Positions 44,679 through 54,464 of a DNA stretch of 64,000 nt are shown in pieces (within the stretch, counting starts at the first letter, position 1; the number at the start of each line of letters is the position of its first letter). Position numbers and translations under genes: made by a program. The DNA lies in the NCBI RefSeq assembly GCF_003268595.1, contig NZ_CP029797.1, forward strand, positions 2,811,501-2,875,500, written 5' to 3'. Source of the stretch: Paraliobacillus zengyii (GTDB taxonomy: Bacteria > Bacillota > Bacilli > Bacillales > Amphibacillaceae). The notes under the pieces are model-generated. The model was not told where the DNA came from. It did not search any database and saw only the letters and a program-made list of their open reading frames with translations.

Positions 44679-45497
44679 TTAAGAAATAGTTCCTAACATA
44701 AACACACCAACCATATAAACAATCGATAAAACTAAAAACGCGTAATCTCTACGTCTCATTCGCAAATGGGCTAGTTTAATCTTTTTCACTTTTGGATGGT
44801 TGAATCCGTAGAAGCTACCTTTCGTTTCTAGTGCTTCAACAGTTGTTCGTGCCCGCTTCGCTGTGCTTAATAACAGCGGATAAAACGATAAGACAGCTAT
44901 TTTACAAAAGTAAGTAATCGAGCGCCAGTATAAAAAGCCATGTCGAACTGGTGCTTTTCCACGTAAGCGAAATGATAAGAAAACATGATGATATTCCTCT
45001 AACAAACTAGGAAGCATCCGGTATCCATACGCAATACTGAACGAAACCTGGCCAGGAACACCAATTTTCAACAGGCCATTACTCAATTTCTCGGGATCCA
45101 TTGAACAAAAGACAATAATACTAGCAAGCGAGATCACCGACAGTTTTAACGTCAAGACGAGCAATGGAATAATTACCGATACATCGCCACCAAAAAAGAG
45201 TGATGCGATTAAAAGATAACCGCCTTGTCCAAGTAAGCCTAAACAAAGGATAAAGACAATTAACGGACTGACTTTCGCGAAAAAAGTAAGCACAACCATC
45301 AACGCAAACATCCCTAACAAGACAACTTGATTATGAATAAACCAAGGCACAATACCGAAAAAGAGATACCAAGTAAACAGTGTACGCGGATCTAATTTTG
45401 CTAAAAATGTATCACCATTTCCATAAGCAGTATTTAATAATTCGATTTTCATCTGTTCTACTGATAATTTATCGGAGAACTTACGCGTATATTCCAT
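44679..45497 (-). CDS. ecfT: ECF transporter transmembrane (T) component
   Basis: This 272-residue membrane protein has five or six helices and the EcfT coupling motifs: FRLRGKAPV and AKRARTTVEALETKG, carrying the Ala-Arg signature that contacts the ATPases. ATG 45497 has AAGGAGG and overlaps the end of the ATPase gene by 17 bases, which indicates coupled translation. It forms an energy-coupling module with the fused ATPase and the S component encoded upstream. Confidence 0.9.
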   Translation of the reverse strand: MEYTRKFSDKLSVEQMKIELLNTAYGNGDTFLAKLDPRTLFTWYLFFGIVPWFIHNQVVLLGMFALMVVLTFFAKVSPLIVFILCLGLLGQGGYLLIASLFFGGDVSVIIPLLVLTLKLSVISLASIIVFCSMDPEKLSNGLLKIGVPGQVSFSIAYGYRMLPSLLEEYHHVFLSFRLRGKAPVRHGFLYWRSITYFCKIAVLSFYPLLLSTAKRARTTVEALETKGSFYGFNHPKVKKIKLAHLRMRRRDYAFLVLSIVYMVGVFMLGTIS

Positions 45498-47190
45498 CAA
45501 ATTCCTCCTTCTGCTTCCAAGCAGCAACAAAATCAGTTACCGTATAAGCTAAAGGTTCAACCTGTAGTGCTTTACTAAGCTCCAATATTTGCGGTGCTTT
45601 CAATCCAGCGCGATCTAACAATGCTGCATTACCAAACACAGAAGCTCGATCACCATCATGGATGATTTGCCCGTTGTTTAAGACAATAATTCGATTCGCC
45701 CATTCTGCAACAAGCTGCATATCATGTGTCGCGATTACTACTGCGGCAATTTCTTCTAAATCACTAATTAATCTAGTAATATGTTTACGGGTCGCAATAT
45801 CCAAGTTTGCTGTAGGTTCATCTAAGAGAATCACTTCTGGATCCATCGCAACACCAATCGCAAGTGATGCCCGGCGTTGCTGTCCCCCACTCATCAATCT
45901 GCTATCCCTATCCTGTAAATCCGTTAATTCGAATTGCTCGAGAATCTTATCAACCTTTTCTTGATAGCCTTCTACTTTCCTAGCTTTTAAGAAAAATTCA
46001 ACATCTTTACGTACACTATCCTCGATAAACATTTGCTCTGGATTTTGATAGACATAGGTGACAAGATCAGCCAACTTCTCGGGTGAAACATCCCGTGTAT
46101 TCATATTCTTAACCATTACATTGCCTGCTTCAGGTTTAACCAAGGCTGTGATCAGACGCATTAATGAAGATTTTCCTGCACCGTTATTGCCAACTAATGC
46201 AATATGATCGCCATGATGAATCGTTAAGTCAATTCCATTTAAGACTTGATTTTTCGATCGCGTAATCGTTTTATAGGAAAAACTAACGTCCTTCATTTCG
46301 ACTATCGTTTCACGCAATGGTCTTACTTCGACAGATTCTTCAAGCAGACTTCCTACTCGCTCTTCTTTTTCAAAAAAAGTGCGTGCTTGCGCTAGTGTGA
46401 TCGGTAATTTCACAGCTTGCGTATTCCCAAGTTGATAAGATGCTTGCGTTACTTGCGGCGGATAGATTTGACTAGCAACCAACGCCTCTACATTTTGCAA
46501 GGCAGCATTTGTCTCTTTTTTCCAAACCACTTTTCCTTGATCCATTAAAACAACCTCTTTACAATATGATGCAATAAATTCTGTATGGTGTTCAATTACG
46601 ATAATTGTCTTGCCATCTTCTTCATTTAGCCTTTGTAAAATCTGATAGATCTCTTCCGCGTGTTGGGGATCGAGTTGTGCGACAGGTTCATCAATAATTA
46701 AAATATCAGGATCAAGTGATAACGCACCAGCTAGAGCTAATAGATGCTTTTGACCACCACTTAATTGCCAGATGAATTCTTGATCATACCCGACTAAACC
46801 AACACGATCTAAAGCACGTTTTCCCCGTTCTTTAAAATCAGCATAGCCAAAATTTAGTGGCGCAAAGCTCGCGTCTTCTAAAACACGTGGACTCACCAAT
46901 TGGTTCTCAAAATCTTGATACACATAGCCAACATCATGAGACAGTTCTGCTACTTTTTGTTCGGTTGTTACAAGATCATTGACAGTTACTTTTCCACTGA
47001 AATCTCCTACATAATAATGTGGAATCAAGCCATTAAGAAGCTTACATAAGGTTGATTTACCACTACCGTTACTACCCATGATTGCGACGAATGTACCTTT
47101 TTCTAAAGATAAGGATACATTCTCTAAAACGGGTGCATCACCACCTGGATATTGAAACGTAACCTGATCAATTTCAATTTGTGCAGTCAT
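45481..47190 (-). CDS. ECF transporter ATPase, two fused ATP-binding domains (A and A')
   Basis: This 569-residue protein has two ABC ATPase domains in one chain. The first has Walker A GSNGSGKST, signature LSGGQKHLLALAGAL and Walker B LIIDEPVAQLD. The second has Walker A GNNGAGKSS, signature MSGGQQRRASLAIGV and Walker B ILLDEPTANLD. Most Bacillus ECF systems have two separate ecfA genes, so this fused dedicated form belongs to group I-like modules, where each S component has its own energy unit. It lies directly between the S and T genes. Confidence 0.93.
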   Translation of the reverse strand: MTAQIEIDQVTFQYPGGDAPVLENVSLSLEKGTFVAIMGSNGSGKSTLCKLLNGLIPHYYVGDFSGKVTVNDLVTTEQKVAELSHDVGYVYQDFENQLVSPRVLEDASFAPLNFGYADFKERGKRALDRVGLVGYDQEFIWQLSGGQKHLLALAGALSLDPDILIIDEPVAQLDPQHAEEIYQILQRLNEEDGKTIIVIEHHTEFIASYCKEVVLMDQGKVVWKKETNAALQNVEALVASQIYPPQVTQASYQLGNTQAVKLPITLAQARTFFEKEERVGSLLEESVEVRPLRETIVEMKDVSFSYKTITRSKNQVLNGIDLTIHHGDHIALVGNNGAGKSSLMRLITALVKPEAGNVMVKNMNTRDVSPEKLADLVTYVYQNPEQMFIEDSVRKDVEFFLKARKVEGYQEKVDKILEQFELTDLQDRDSRLMSGGQQRRASLAIGVAMDPEVILLDEPTANLDIATRKHITRLISDLEEIAAVVIATHDMQLVAEWANRIIVLNNGQIIHDGDRASVFGNAALLDRAGLKAPQILELSKALQVEPLAYTVTDFVAAWKQKEEFDGIYA

Positions 47191-48063
47191 TTATGAAATC
47201 CTTTCTTCTTCTAAATTGGTAGCCTTTTTCTTGATCATTACAGCAATTGTAATACCTGCCACGATTGCAGCGACTGCAATACTAACCCAGATAAATCCAT
47301 CACCAAACATCCCAACAAAGTCCGCTTCCCATTCCCAATTAAAACCAGCCTCTGATAAATATTCAAATAGAAACGCTGCACCAGCTAAGAAGATCCCAAG
47401 TACAACTAAACGCGGCCCAACAATTTCACCAAGCGAATACCTTGTCTGATTATCACGAGGTTTCATCCCAAGTAAAGGCTCCATCTTCCCGTATAAACGC
47501 GGAACCAAGTATACCGTTGGAAGTAAAGCAAACAGAATACCGGAGAACAGAACATCATTTAAAAACGCAAATCCTTCAATAATAACGACACTCTCTGCTA
47601 AGCCAGATACTGCTTCTAACTCTTCCACCCCAACCCAAACTTTCATAATATCAACCATCGAGCTAATCGCTTGGTGAATAATGACACCCATCATTGCTGC
47701 AACCGCAACTTGGCGTTTATTACGTGGATCACGCACGAGTGTACCAGCAATATACATGGCTAATGAGAAAGCAATAAACTTCTCTAATTCACCAAATCCA
47801 CCGAATTGACCAAGCATAATTTCGCCAAAAATAACTTCCCCTAATGCCGCACCAATTGCGGCATATAACGGATGAAACAACATACATAACGTAAGTGGGA
47901 TAAAAGCAAAATACTCAATTGAAAATTCAATTGGACCGAGATTAACCGATGGTACCAATTCTGTTATCATGTTCGATAAACCGTATAAGGACATTGATAA
48001 AATAAATACCATCATTTTCTGTGCTTGTGTTAATGTGTAGCGCTCTTTTTTTAATTGACTCAT
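47191..48063 (-). CDS. ECF transporter substrate-binding (S) component, substrate unknown
   Basis: This 290-residue membrane protein has about seven helices. The early part YTLTQAQKMMVFILSMSLY, LGPIEFSIEYFAFIPL and FHPLYAAIGAALGEVIFGEI resembles S components, and the extra C-terminal helix pair (about 215-280) is beyond the usual 170-200 residues. The start at 48063 has GAGGAGGG upstream. The substrate cannot be read from sequence. The operon (S, A-A', T, PHP) and the divergent RpiR regulator suggest a phosphorylated or sugar-like compound. Confidence 0.83.
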   Translation of the reverse strand: MSQLKKERYTLTQAQKMMVFILSMSLYGLSNMITELVPSVNLGPIEFSIEYFAFIPLTLCMLFHPLYAAIGAALGEVIFGEIMLGQFGGFGELEKFIAFSLAMYIAGTLVRDPRNKRQVAVAAMMGVIIHQAISSMVDIMKVWVGVEELEAVSGLAESVVIIEGFAFLNDVLFSGILFALLPTVYLVPRLYGKMEPLLGMKPRDNQTRYSLGEIVGPRLVVLGIFLAGAAFLFEYLSEAGFNWEWEADFVGMFGDGFIWVSIAVAAIVAGITIAVMIKKKATNLEEERIS

Positions 48064-48205
48064 TTTCTTTTCCCTCCTCATATTAACTTACTTTCATTGT
48101 AAGGTAGGGTTATTAATCTACTTTAGGCTTGTCGTAAAGAAGATGTAAATTTATTAACGTTATTTATCATTATGTAAATTTTCTTTCATAAAGCTCTACT
48201 TTAGA

Positions 48206-48233
48206 TTGAAATATGCTAGTCTGAAAGTATTCT
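48206..48233 (+). promoter_or_regulatory. Candidate promoter of the RpiR-type gene, in a divergent operator region
   Basis: -35 TTGAAA and -10 TATTCT are separated by 16 bp, 23 bases before the ATG. The 192-base divergent gap also has two ATGTAAATTT words (about 48150 and 48173) and several TGAAA/TTTCA words that could be RpiR binding sites. Confidence 0.45.
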
Positions 48234-48255
48234 GTACAAGAAGGAGCGCACACAT

Positions 48256-49092
48256 ATGATCAGTTTCGATTGGGATACGTCATCCATGTCACCAACGCAA
48301 GTTAAAATTGCAAATTATATTCAAAAAAATACCCAACAGGTCTTGCTCTCAACGGAAAATGAAATTGCGATTGCAGTTAATGTTAGCATTGCTTCTGTCT
48401 CCCGTTTTTGGCAGGCTGTCGGTTTTCACAATTTCAAAGCATTCAAAAAAAAGATGCAGACAAGCCTAGAAGTCTCACCCGCTGGAAAATGGAAGGATTT
48501 AATAGATAAAGTAGAAAAACAGTCCTCCTTGCAATTTCATACATTAGAAGCTGCGGTTCATCATTTACATCAAACGATGGAATATGTCTCCAACCATGCT
48601 TTTCAAAAGGCAGTTTCATTGCTTACGGAAGCTAGAAAAGTTTATTTGTATAGTCCTGGGCCATCACTTGGTTTGGCTACATTAATGCAGTACCGCATGA
48701 GTCGCTTTGACTGTGACATATCAATTATTCAGCAAGGCGGTAGCGAAATTTTTGAAGAGCTAATGCATGTGAAGCAAACTGATGTTGTCGTTATCTTTGG
48801 CTTTGTCCGCCTACTTCCTGAAGCAAAAGTGATTTTAGACCATGCTAAAAAGGTTGGCTATCAAACGATTATTATTACCGATCAAGTCATATTCGATTTT
48901 GCCAAGGAAGCTGATGTTGTCTTATTTGCAAGTCGTGGCGAAGAACACGCTTTTCACTCAATGATTGCACCAACTTTTTTAATAGAGAATTTAATTATTT
49001 CGATTGGCATGCAACATACAGCTGAAAATGTAAATAGATTGGAAAAATTAAGCGAATTAAGAAAAAAGTATGAAAATAAATTACCTAGATAA
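48256..49092 (+). CDS. MurR/RpiR-family transcriptional regulator
   Basis: This 278-residue regulator has an N-terminal HTH of the RpiR type (about 10-80, MSPTQVKIANYIQKNTQQVL, IASVSRFWQAVGFHNFKAFK) and a C-terminal SIS sugar-isomerase domain (about 110-250) with ARKVYLYSPGPSLGLATLM. RpiR proteins sense sugar phosphates. It is divergent from the ECF-PHP operon with an operator-rich gap, so it probably controls that transporter. AAGGAGC lies before the ATG. Confidence 0.9.
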   Translation: MISFDWDTSSMSPTQVKIANYIQKNTQQVLLSTENEIAIAVNVSIASVSRFWQAVGFHNFKAFKKKMQTSLEVSPAGKWKDLIDKVEKQSSLQFHTLEAAVHHLHQTMEYVSNHAFQKAVSLLTEARKVYLYSPGPSLGLATLMQYRMSRFDCDISIIQQGGSEIFEELMHVKQTDVVVIFGFVRLLPEAKVILDHAKKVGYQTIIITDQVIFDFAKEADVVLFASRGEEHAFHSMIAPTFLIENLIISIGMQHTAENVNRLEKLSELRKKYENKLPR

Positions 49093-49170
49093 GTAAAACG
49101 AACTAAATTTTTTCATCTTTTCAACCGATATATAAGGATAAAGGTCTATTTAGAAAAGGAGTTTTTAAAA

Positions 49171-50640
49171 TTGAATGAAATAGAAAAAATGAAGTGGCAA
49201 GATCTACTGAAGAAAAATACGTTAATGTTGATCGTCATGTCGATCACGTTAGCTACTGGTACAATAAATGCATTTTTTGGGAGTGATACGACAACACTAT
49301 TATTCTATCTTGCAGAACTACTGATCGGTATTATCGCATACGTATTATTACAACGCATATGGAAAAAACCAACAATTGTCCCATACCTATTCATCACGAC
49401 ATTTTATGGATCGATTTATATCTTTTTATTTACACAAGGTGGAAGTGCACAAATAGTTTTAATCTTGTTCTTTCTAACTGTTTTCTCCGCCATACAAATG
49501 AAGCGTGGTATATTTTTATATGGCTATGTACTAGGACTAGGAATCATCTTTTTTAATTCAATGACAGCAGAAGCAACTGTTGTAAAAGAATTAGTTAGTT
49601 ACACCGTCTTACTTTACTTATTATTTGGCTTGATCTTCTTTGTATTAATTCACTTATCCAGTCAACAAAATAAGCGTCTAGGCGACATGTTAGCTGATTC
49701 AGCACAATATAATCTAGATAAAGAAAGACAACGTACGATTATCGAACAAAGCGTCACATCTATTGTCGAAAAAATTTCTGAAGTGAATGAACAACTACAA
49801 ACAAATGTCATATCACAAAATGAGATGACAATCGCCATCAATGAAATTGCTGTAGGAAGTCAAACACAATCTGAACAAATTACGGATATTTCGGAGAACA
49901 CGATTCAAACAAAACAAAGTATTGACCATGTCCACAGTACATCAGAAATGCTATATAAAGAGTCAATTCAAGCAAGTGAATTAACCGACAATGGTAAGAA
50001 AAAAATGGACAGTCTTAACCAAAATAACCAAGCAGTGGAAAGTGTGATCAACCAATTAAACAATACCTTTGCTGTGTTAACTAATAAAATCGCTGAAACC
50101 AATCAATTTGCGGGGACAATTAGAGATATTACCGAACAAACTAATCTACTAGCATTAAATGCATCAATCGAAGCGGCCCGTGCAGGTGAGGCTGGAAAAG
50201 GATTTGCAGTTGTAGCAGACGAAATTCGCAAACTAGCAGATAACACACAACAAATAACCGAGAAAATCACAGGTAATCTAACGGAACTTAACACGAGTAA
50301 CCAAGAAGCAATTGAGCAAATGGCCCTAAGCAAAGAAAAAATTTCCTATGGCGTTACCTCATCAAATGAAGTAACAAGCTATTTTGAACAAATTGCTACA
50401 ACAATGAGTAAGCTCCACAGTGAATTAAAAAGTTTCACTACAATGGCCGAAAAAGTGCAAGGCCAATCAAACCAAGTTGAAGGATCAACCAATGACCTTG
50501 CAGCGATCATCCAACAAGCTTCCGCTAGTTTAGAAGAATTAAGTGCTTCTGTCACAGAACAAACAGACAGCAACAAACAACTAGCGGTTATTATGGAAGA
50601 GACAGTTAAGGAAGCACAACAGATTAAAGAGAACTTTTAG
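49171..50640 (+). CDS. Methyl-accepting chemotaxis protein with a multi-helix membrane domain
   Basis: This 489-residue receptor has about six membrane helices (residues 18-165) with short loops and no large extracellular sensor domain. A cytoplasmic coiled coil follows, then the conserved signalling hairpin [39 protein letters not shown] (about 320-360). It resembles receptors that sense through the membrane or the cytoplasm. The start is TTG at 49171 with AAAGGAG. Chemotaxis fits the flagellar genes at the end of the window. Confidence 0.93.
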   Translation: MNEIEKMKWQDLLKKNTLMLIVMSITLATGTINAFFGSDTTTLLFYLAELLIGIIAYVLLQRIWKKPTIVPYLFITTFYGSIYIFLFTQGGSAQIVLILFFLTVFSAIQMKRGIFLYGYVLGLGIIFFNSMTAEATVVKELVSYTVLLYLLFGLIFFVLIHLSSQQNKRLGDMLADSAQYNLDKERQRTIIEQSVTSIVEKISEVNEQLQTNVISQNEMTIAINEIAVGSQTQSEQITDISENTIQTKQSIDHVHSTSEMLYKESIQASELTDNGKKKMDSLNQNNQAVESVINQLNNTFAVLTNKIAETNQFAGTIRDITEQTNLLALNASIEAARAGEAGKGFAVVADEIRKLADNTQQITEKITGNLTELNTSNQEAIEQMALSKEKISYGVTSSNEVTSYFEQIATTMSKLHSELKSFTTMAEKVQGQSNQVEGSTNDLAAIIQQASASLEELSASVTEQTDSNKQLAVIMEETVKEAQQIKENF

Positions 50641-50650
50641 ATAGATGAGG

Positions 50651-50682
50651 AAAGCAGATTGTATTTAACTACAATCTGCTTT
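50651..50682 (+). terminator. Rho-independent terminator of the chemotaxis receptor gene
   Basis: A perfect 13-bp stem (AAAGCAGATTGTA with TACAATCTGCTTT, 6-base loop) is followed by TTTCTTTT. It begins 10 bases after the stop codon. Confidence 0.92.
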
Positions 50683-50719
50683 TTTCTTTTATATTATTGT
50701 TGTTATTTAAAAATATTTA

Positions 50720-50835
50720 TTCCAGCGTAACTGCCATGTTGATTTTCGCTTCGGGCAGTTGCTTTCCGAAGTGGATCTTCAGATCTTTCTTTTCCCGCTG
50801 GACTTTGAATTTAACTTCCTGAACCTACACCGCAC
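50720..50835 (+). repeat. Partial copy D of the hairpin repeat family
   Basis: GCTTTCCGAAGTGGATCTTCAG is close to the core of copies A and B, written here in part (GAAGTGGATCTTCAG). The outer arms are replaced or lost. It looks like a truncated relative. Position within the gap 50641-52243. Confidence 0.5.
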
Positions 50836-50889
50836 GCAGAAAATTGAACTTTATTTTCAAGTAGTCGACTACCCTAAGCTACAATCAAA

Positions 50890-51730
50890 GAGTATAGTGT
50901 GATCATCTGTTGTTTGTTGCATTACAAACGTTTACCCATAAAAAACCTATATTTCAACTTGGAATTAGGCTTAGCTTATGGTCTTCCACGCTCGATTGCA
51001 CAATATCGTTTTTTTTATTGAATAGTATGCTTGTACTCCCTCAGTTAGATTCTATTTACTCACAAATGCTCGCTTATACGCAGGATTCCAGACCACTTCT
51101 AAGAACAATGACGGATGAATGGAATGAGTTTTGATAATAAAGGCTATATGAAGGCATACGGGAATAGAGGAGTTATAAATAGCTCCATTTATTTCCATAA
51201 GATACTGTAGGCATTCTCCACGCCGCCCCTGGAGGCTATCCCTCCCATGTCTCAACGGGTCATTTGCCCTTTCATTCCTTCGTCATGCCTATCCAAGGGG
51301 TGGAGGCCGTTTTTGCTGCGCAAACGGGTCAGTGCCTTAGGTACAACGGTATCCAGTACTCCGCGCTTTCTCTGTAATCCTACGAATAAGCCAACATTCA
51401 AGAATTATTAAACTACTATTAATCACTTTAAAGTCATACTTGGTTTACAATTAGAATTAAGCTGCTATAGCTGCAAATGGTTGTACTTTCTGAGAACAAT
51501 ATGGTTCATGACTTTTAGCTATTGCCACCAGTATTCTTGCTAGTTTTCCTACGAGTTTCATTATAGATTTCATTTTTTTCATCTTTTTATGGCCCGTAGA
51601 TGAAGATGCACTTGAATTCTTTACCGATGCTGCACTAATTTCTAAAGGTACTGCTTCCCAAATAATCATGTTTCACGAGAGATTTTGATTAGTATGACCA
51701 CTATAAGGGGTACAGACTACTACTATCCCT
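50890..51730 (-). mobile_element. Probable insertion-sequence relic with a GC-rich, hairpin-rich stretch
   Basis: The segment holds a transposase-like tail (51457-51669, minus strand) and, downstream of it in the same orientation, a GC-rich stretch (about 51205-51400) unlike its AT-rich surroundings. That stretch has several hairpins: GGAGG-CTATC-CCTCC (51231-51245), GGG/CCC (51257-51269) and CCGTTT/AAACGG (51307-51327). The layout recalls IS110/IS1111 elements, which carry a structured noncoding RNA at one end, but no terminal repeats or full transposase are seen. The rest of the gap (51730-52243) shows no gene. Confidence 0.3.
51457..51669 (-). pseudogene. C-terminal fragment resembling an IS110-type transposase
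   Basis: Seventy codons remain, with KLVGKLARILVAIAKSHEPY near the end. This looks like the C-terminal helix of IS110/IS116-family transposases, where a conserved 'RKLLRIxxAMLKxxxPY'-like pattern occurs. The N-terminal catalytic domain is missing, so it cannot be active. The match is from memory and short. Confidence 0.35.
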
Positions 51731-52243
51731 TTTTATTTTTTCTTGATTAAAATCGTTCTGGGTGTGTGTGGAGAAGGCTTGTTAGAGAAATTGTAGCAAG
51801 AATTTTAGACATCGGAAGCCATGTCATGAAGCTAAGATACTGAAAAATGTCAATTAATGATTCATCATAAATATTTTAAATAATAGGTAGGCGTTTTTTT
51901 ACATAAAAAACAGGAGAGATAGTAACCCTACCATGCTCTCCTCTCCTTCTCTTATAACTAGCTAAACTAATTAATTAAAAGCATGAGCCACCGCTTCGTC
52001 ATCACTGATGTTATGAGCATGAAAAACATTACTATACTTTCAATTTAACCGGAAAGGTCGAAACAATCTTCTTATTTGATAATTATTAATGTTTTGATTT
52101 TATAAAGACCCTTTGTACGAAGAATTAAATTATTAATATCAACCTTTAACAGAGCTAAAAAAAAAGCTATACAATAGCTCCTTTTTCGATCGAACCAAGA
52201 TTATATTCTCCCATTCATGAATCTCCAACTTGATATTCATCAT

Positions 52244-52723
52244 CTACATTTCACTTTGAATTATCCGTTTAATTGATTTAATTGCATCAAAATGCATTCC
52301 CTCATGGTACAAACAAAAGCTAAGAAGTGCTTCTACCGTTGATAAAGTAAGACCAGTTGATGTCGTATATGGTTTGTCTACGTACGTTTTCAATTGTGAC
52401 CTCTGTGTTTTTTCAATCCGATCCACTTGTTTTTTTAACATTGTAATTAATTCATCAAGCTTAGGTATTTCTACATTTATCCATTCACTAGGTCTTGTAC
52501 CTGGACTAAAAATATCTAAGAAATTACCTGGTATTTTAGTTTCTTCTCCAGTTACATGAAAAGCGAATTTTTCATGAATTAAATAGATATGTCCTAAATT
52601 CCATTTTATATTATTATTGAAATGTTCTGGTGTGATAAGCGATGACGCTTCATCTAATTCTGAAACCCGTTCAATTGTATTGTTGCGTGCAAACCATAAT
52701 TGCTCAAAGATAAAACCACTCAT
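52244..52723 (-). CDS. DinB-family protein
   Basis: This 159-residue four-helix protein has the DinB metal-binding histidines: His in NLGHIYLIHE (about 47-56) and YHEGMHFDAI (about 141-150). DinB/YfiT-like proteins are putative metal-dependent transferases, some using bacillithiol; the function of this one is unknown. Two ATGs lie six bases apart; the second (52723) has the better nine-base spacing from GGAG. Confidence 0.85.
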   Translation of the reverse strand: MSGFIFEQLWFARNNTIERVSELDEASSLITPEHFNNNIKWNLGHIYLIHEKFAFHVTGEETKIPGNFLDIFSPGTRPSEWINVEIPKLDELITMLKKQVDRIEKTQRSQLKTYVDKPYTTSTGLTLSTVEALLSFCLYHEGMHFDAIKSIKRIIQSEM

Positions 52724-52749
52724 TTTCATCGTCTCCTTTTATGTAAAAT

Positions 52750-53304
52750 TTAAACCCAGAAAGTTGGGTATTTCCTATCACTACGTAAATTATTGATTAA
52801 TAATGCAAGTAATACAATGATTACTGAACCTATTAAAACCGGTGAAACTAGAAGTCCCCAACTATATTCTCCCATCATAACAACAAGTGGATCAGCACCT
52901 GCTGGAGGGTGTGTCGTTTTTGTCAACATCATTGCAGCAACTGCTAGACCGACTGCTAGACCTATTGACCAGGGACTAGCACCAAATAGATGATAGACAG
53001 ACAAACCTGCGAAAGTTGAAATAACGTGTCCACCAATAATATTTCTGGGTTGTGATAACGGAGAATTCCAAACACCAAACGCTAACACACAACTTGCACC
53101 AAATGGCGCTATTAACCATCCTATTGATGTAATATTAGTCAGTATAACTAAAGAAAAAATAGTTAGAAAACCTCCAATTAGTCCTGTTAGTGCATCCTTT
53201 GGCACTATTTTTAATGTGCTCCTTCCCTCTCCTCGCATTTTCAAGAAATATGCTAATCGTGTAACACTTCGATTTTCTTGATCTGAGATACTTTTATTAC
53301 CCAT
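52750..53304 (-). CDS. HPP-family integral membrane protein
   Basis: This 184-residue protein has about four membrane helices and the family motif HPPAGADPLVVM (about 130-141). Members are linked to nitrite transport in plants and cyanobacteria, but the role here is not known. AAAGGAGG precedes the ATG. It lies between DinB and CGNR genes on the same strand, each with its own ribosome site; a hairpin-like segment lies upstream (about 53395-53430). Confidence 0.85.
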   Translation of the reverse strand: MGNKSISDQENRSVTRLAYFLKMRGEGRSTLKIVPKDALTGLIGGFLTIFSLVILTNITSIGWLIAPFGASCVLAFGVWNSPLSQPRNIIGGHVISTFAGLSVYHLFGASPWSIGLAVGLAVAAMMLTKTTHPPAGADPLVVMMGEYSWGLLVSPVLIGSVIIVLLALLINNLRSDRKYPTFWV

Positions 53305-53431
53305 TTTTTTCCTCCTTTTAATTTATAGCTTTAGTTTAACTCTTTAATACTAACCTGTCAATATTAATTTTAAAGGTTAGTTATTGTAATTAAAAAAAAG
53401 CAACCCTTCTAAGAGTTGATCCTTTACTATA

Positions 53432-54007
53432 TTAGCTTTTTTTTCTTGACTGAAATTGAGCAACCTTGTTCCTATTCCCACAAATTTTCATTGAACACCA
53501 TTTGCGACGACCAGTCTCATCAATAAATAATAGGACGCATTCAGGATTTGAGCAATGTTTGAGATAAGACAACTTATTATGATGGATTAAGCTTAATGCG
53601 TCATAAGCAATATACGATTCTAACACATCCTCAATTTTTCCAACTGGCTTAGGTATAAGTTTATTATTTACAAGCTTATATATAAATGGTGCATTCTCAA
53701 TCTTTTTTTCTAAAAGAGTTATAAATTTCTCTTGAATTGGCTGTCCATCAGCTATTAATTCAAAATTATTGCGTAAAATAGCGCGCATTTCTAAAAGCCT
53801 TGATAAGATACTTCGAATTTGAGATTCAATCTTTTCATAATCCTCTTTATTCAAAAACAAGTTTACTTTCATATCATCAAGCCAATTAAGTAAGTCTTCT
53901 TCCTCCACTAATAGATCTTGCCTTTCTCCACGTCTTACAATTTCAGTGTTAACTATATCGATAGAGAGATTATCTGATATAAGCGGGAATTTCTTCGACT
54001 CTACCAT
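53432..54007 (-). CDS. CGNR zinc-finger (ABATE domain) protein
   Basis: This 191-residue protein has an N-terminal helical ABATE domain (about 1-130) and a C-terminal zinc finger: CSNPEC (about 149-154), then the hallmark WCSMKICGNRNKVAQF with CGNR (about 174-177). Such proteins are thought to be stress-linked transcription regulators. AGGAG precedes the ATG. It lies directly upstream of the HPP gene, so it may regulate it; this is inference from position. Confidence 0.88.
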   Translation of the reverse strand: MVESKKFPLISDNLSIDIVNTEIVRRGERQDLLVEEEDLLNWLDDMKVNLFLNKEDYEKIESQIRSILSRLLEMRAILRNNFELIADGQPIQEKFITLLEKKIENAPFIYKLVNNKLIPKPVGKIEDVLESYIAYDALSLIHHNKLSYLKHCSNPECVLLFIDETGRRKWCSMKICGNRNKVAQFQSRKKS

Positions 54008-54464
54008 CCACTCAACTCCTATTACCTTATATTTTAACTCGTGAAATACCGATTAATCGGTTATATTTCTATTATAACCGATAGTTAAAAAGTATGCCCA
54101 TAACTACCTATTCTTCTTCAAGTAACGTTTTCCGTTAGTGTTAGCGAAAATAGTAATAAATCATTCTGAAACAGAAGTTATTTATTGCATCGTAGTCTTG
54201 TACTGTGCAGCAAATAACTTTGTGGTAATTAGTTGATTTCCCCCATATTGTTATATTATCTGTGATTTATCAAAATAGAAGTTGCTACATTCGACAACTC
54301 CTTGGTCAACATATGAATGGATTTATGATTGTTTAAAGTTAAACGTGGATAGAAGAAACACGTCAACTAGACGATTCACTTAACCAATTCACACTCTTTC
54401 TCCAACGAAGTAAATGAAAAAATATATTTTCCCCAGAAATTTTCTGCAAAAACAAGCTCAATTC
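54008..54464. other. 457-base gap with an inverted repeat, no gene seen
   Basis: The gap has a 9-bp inverted repeat AAGTTATTT (54175-54183) with AAATAACTT (54212-54220). The sequence between and after it reads like decayed coding DNA, but I cannot name a source. No start codon, ribosome site and long frame coincide. Confidence 0.5.
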
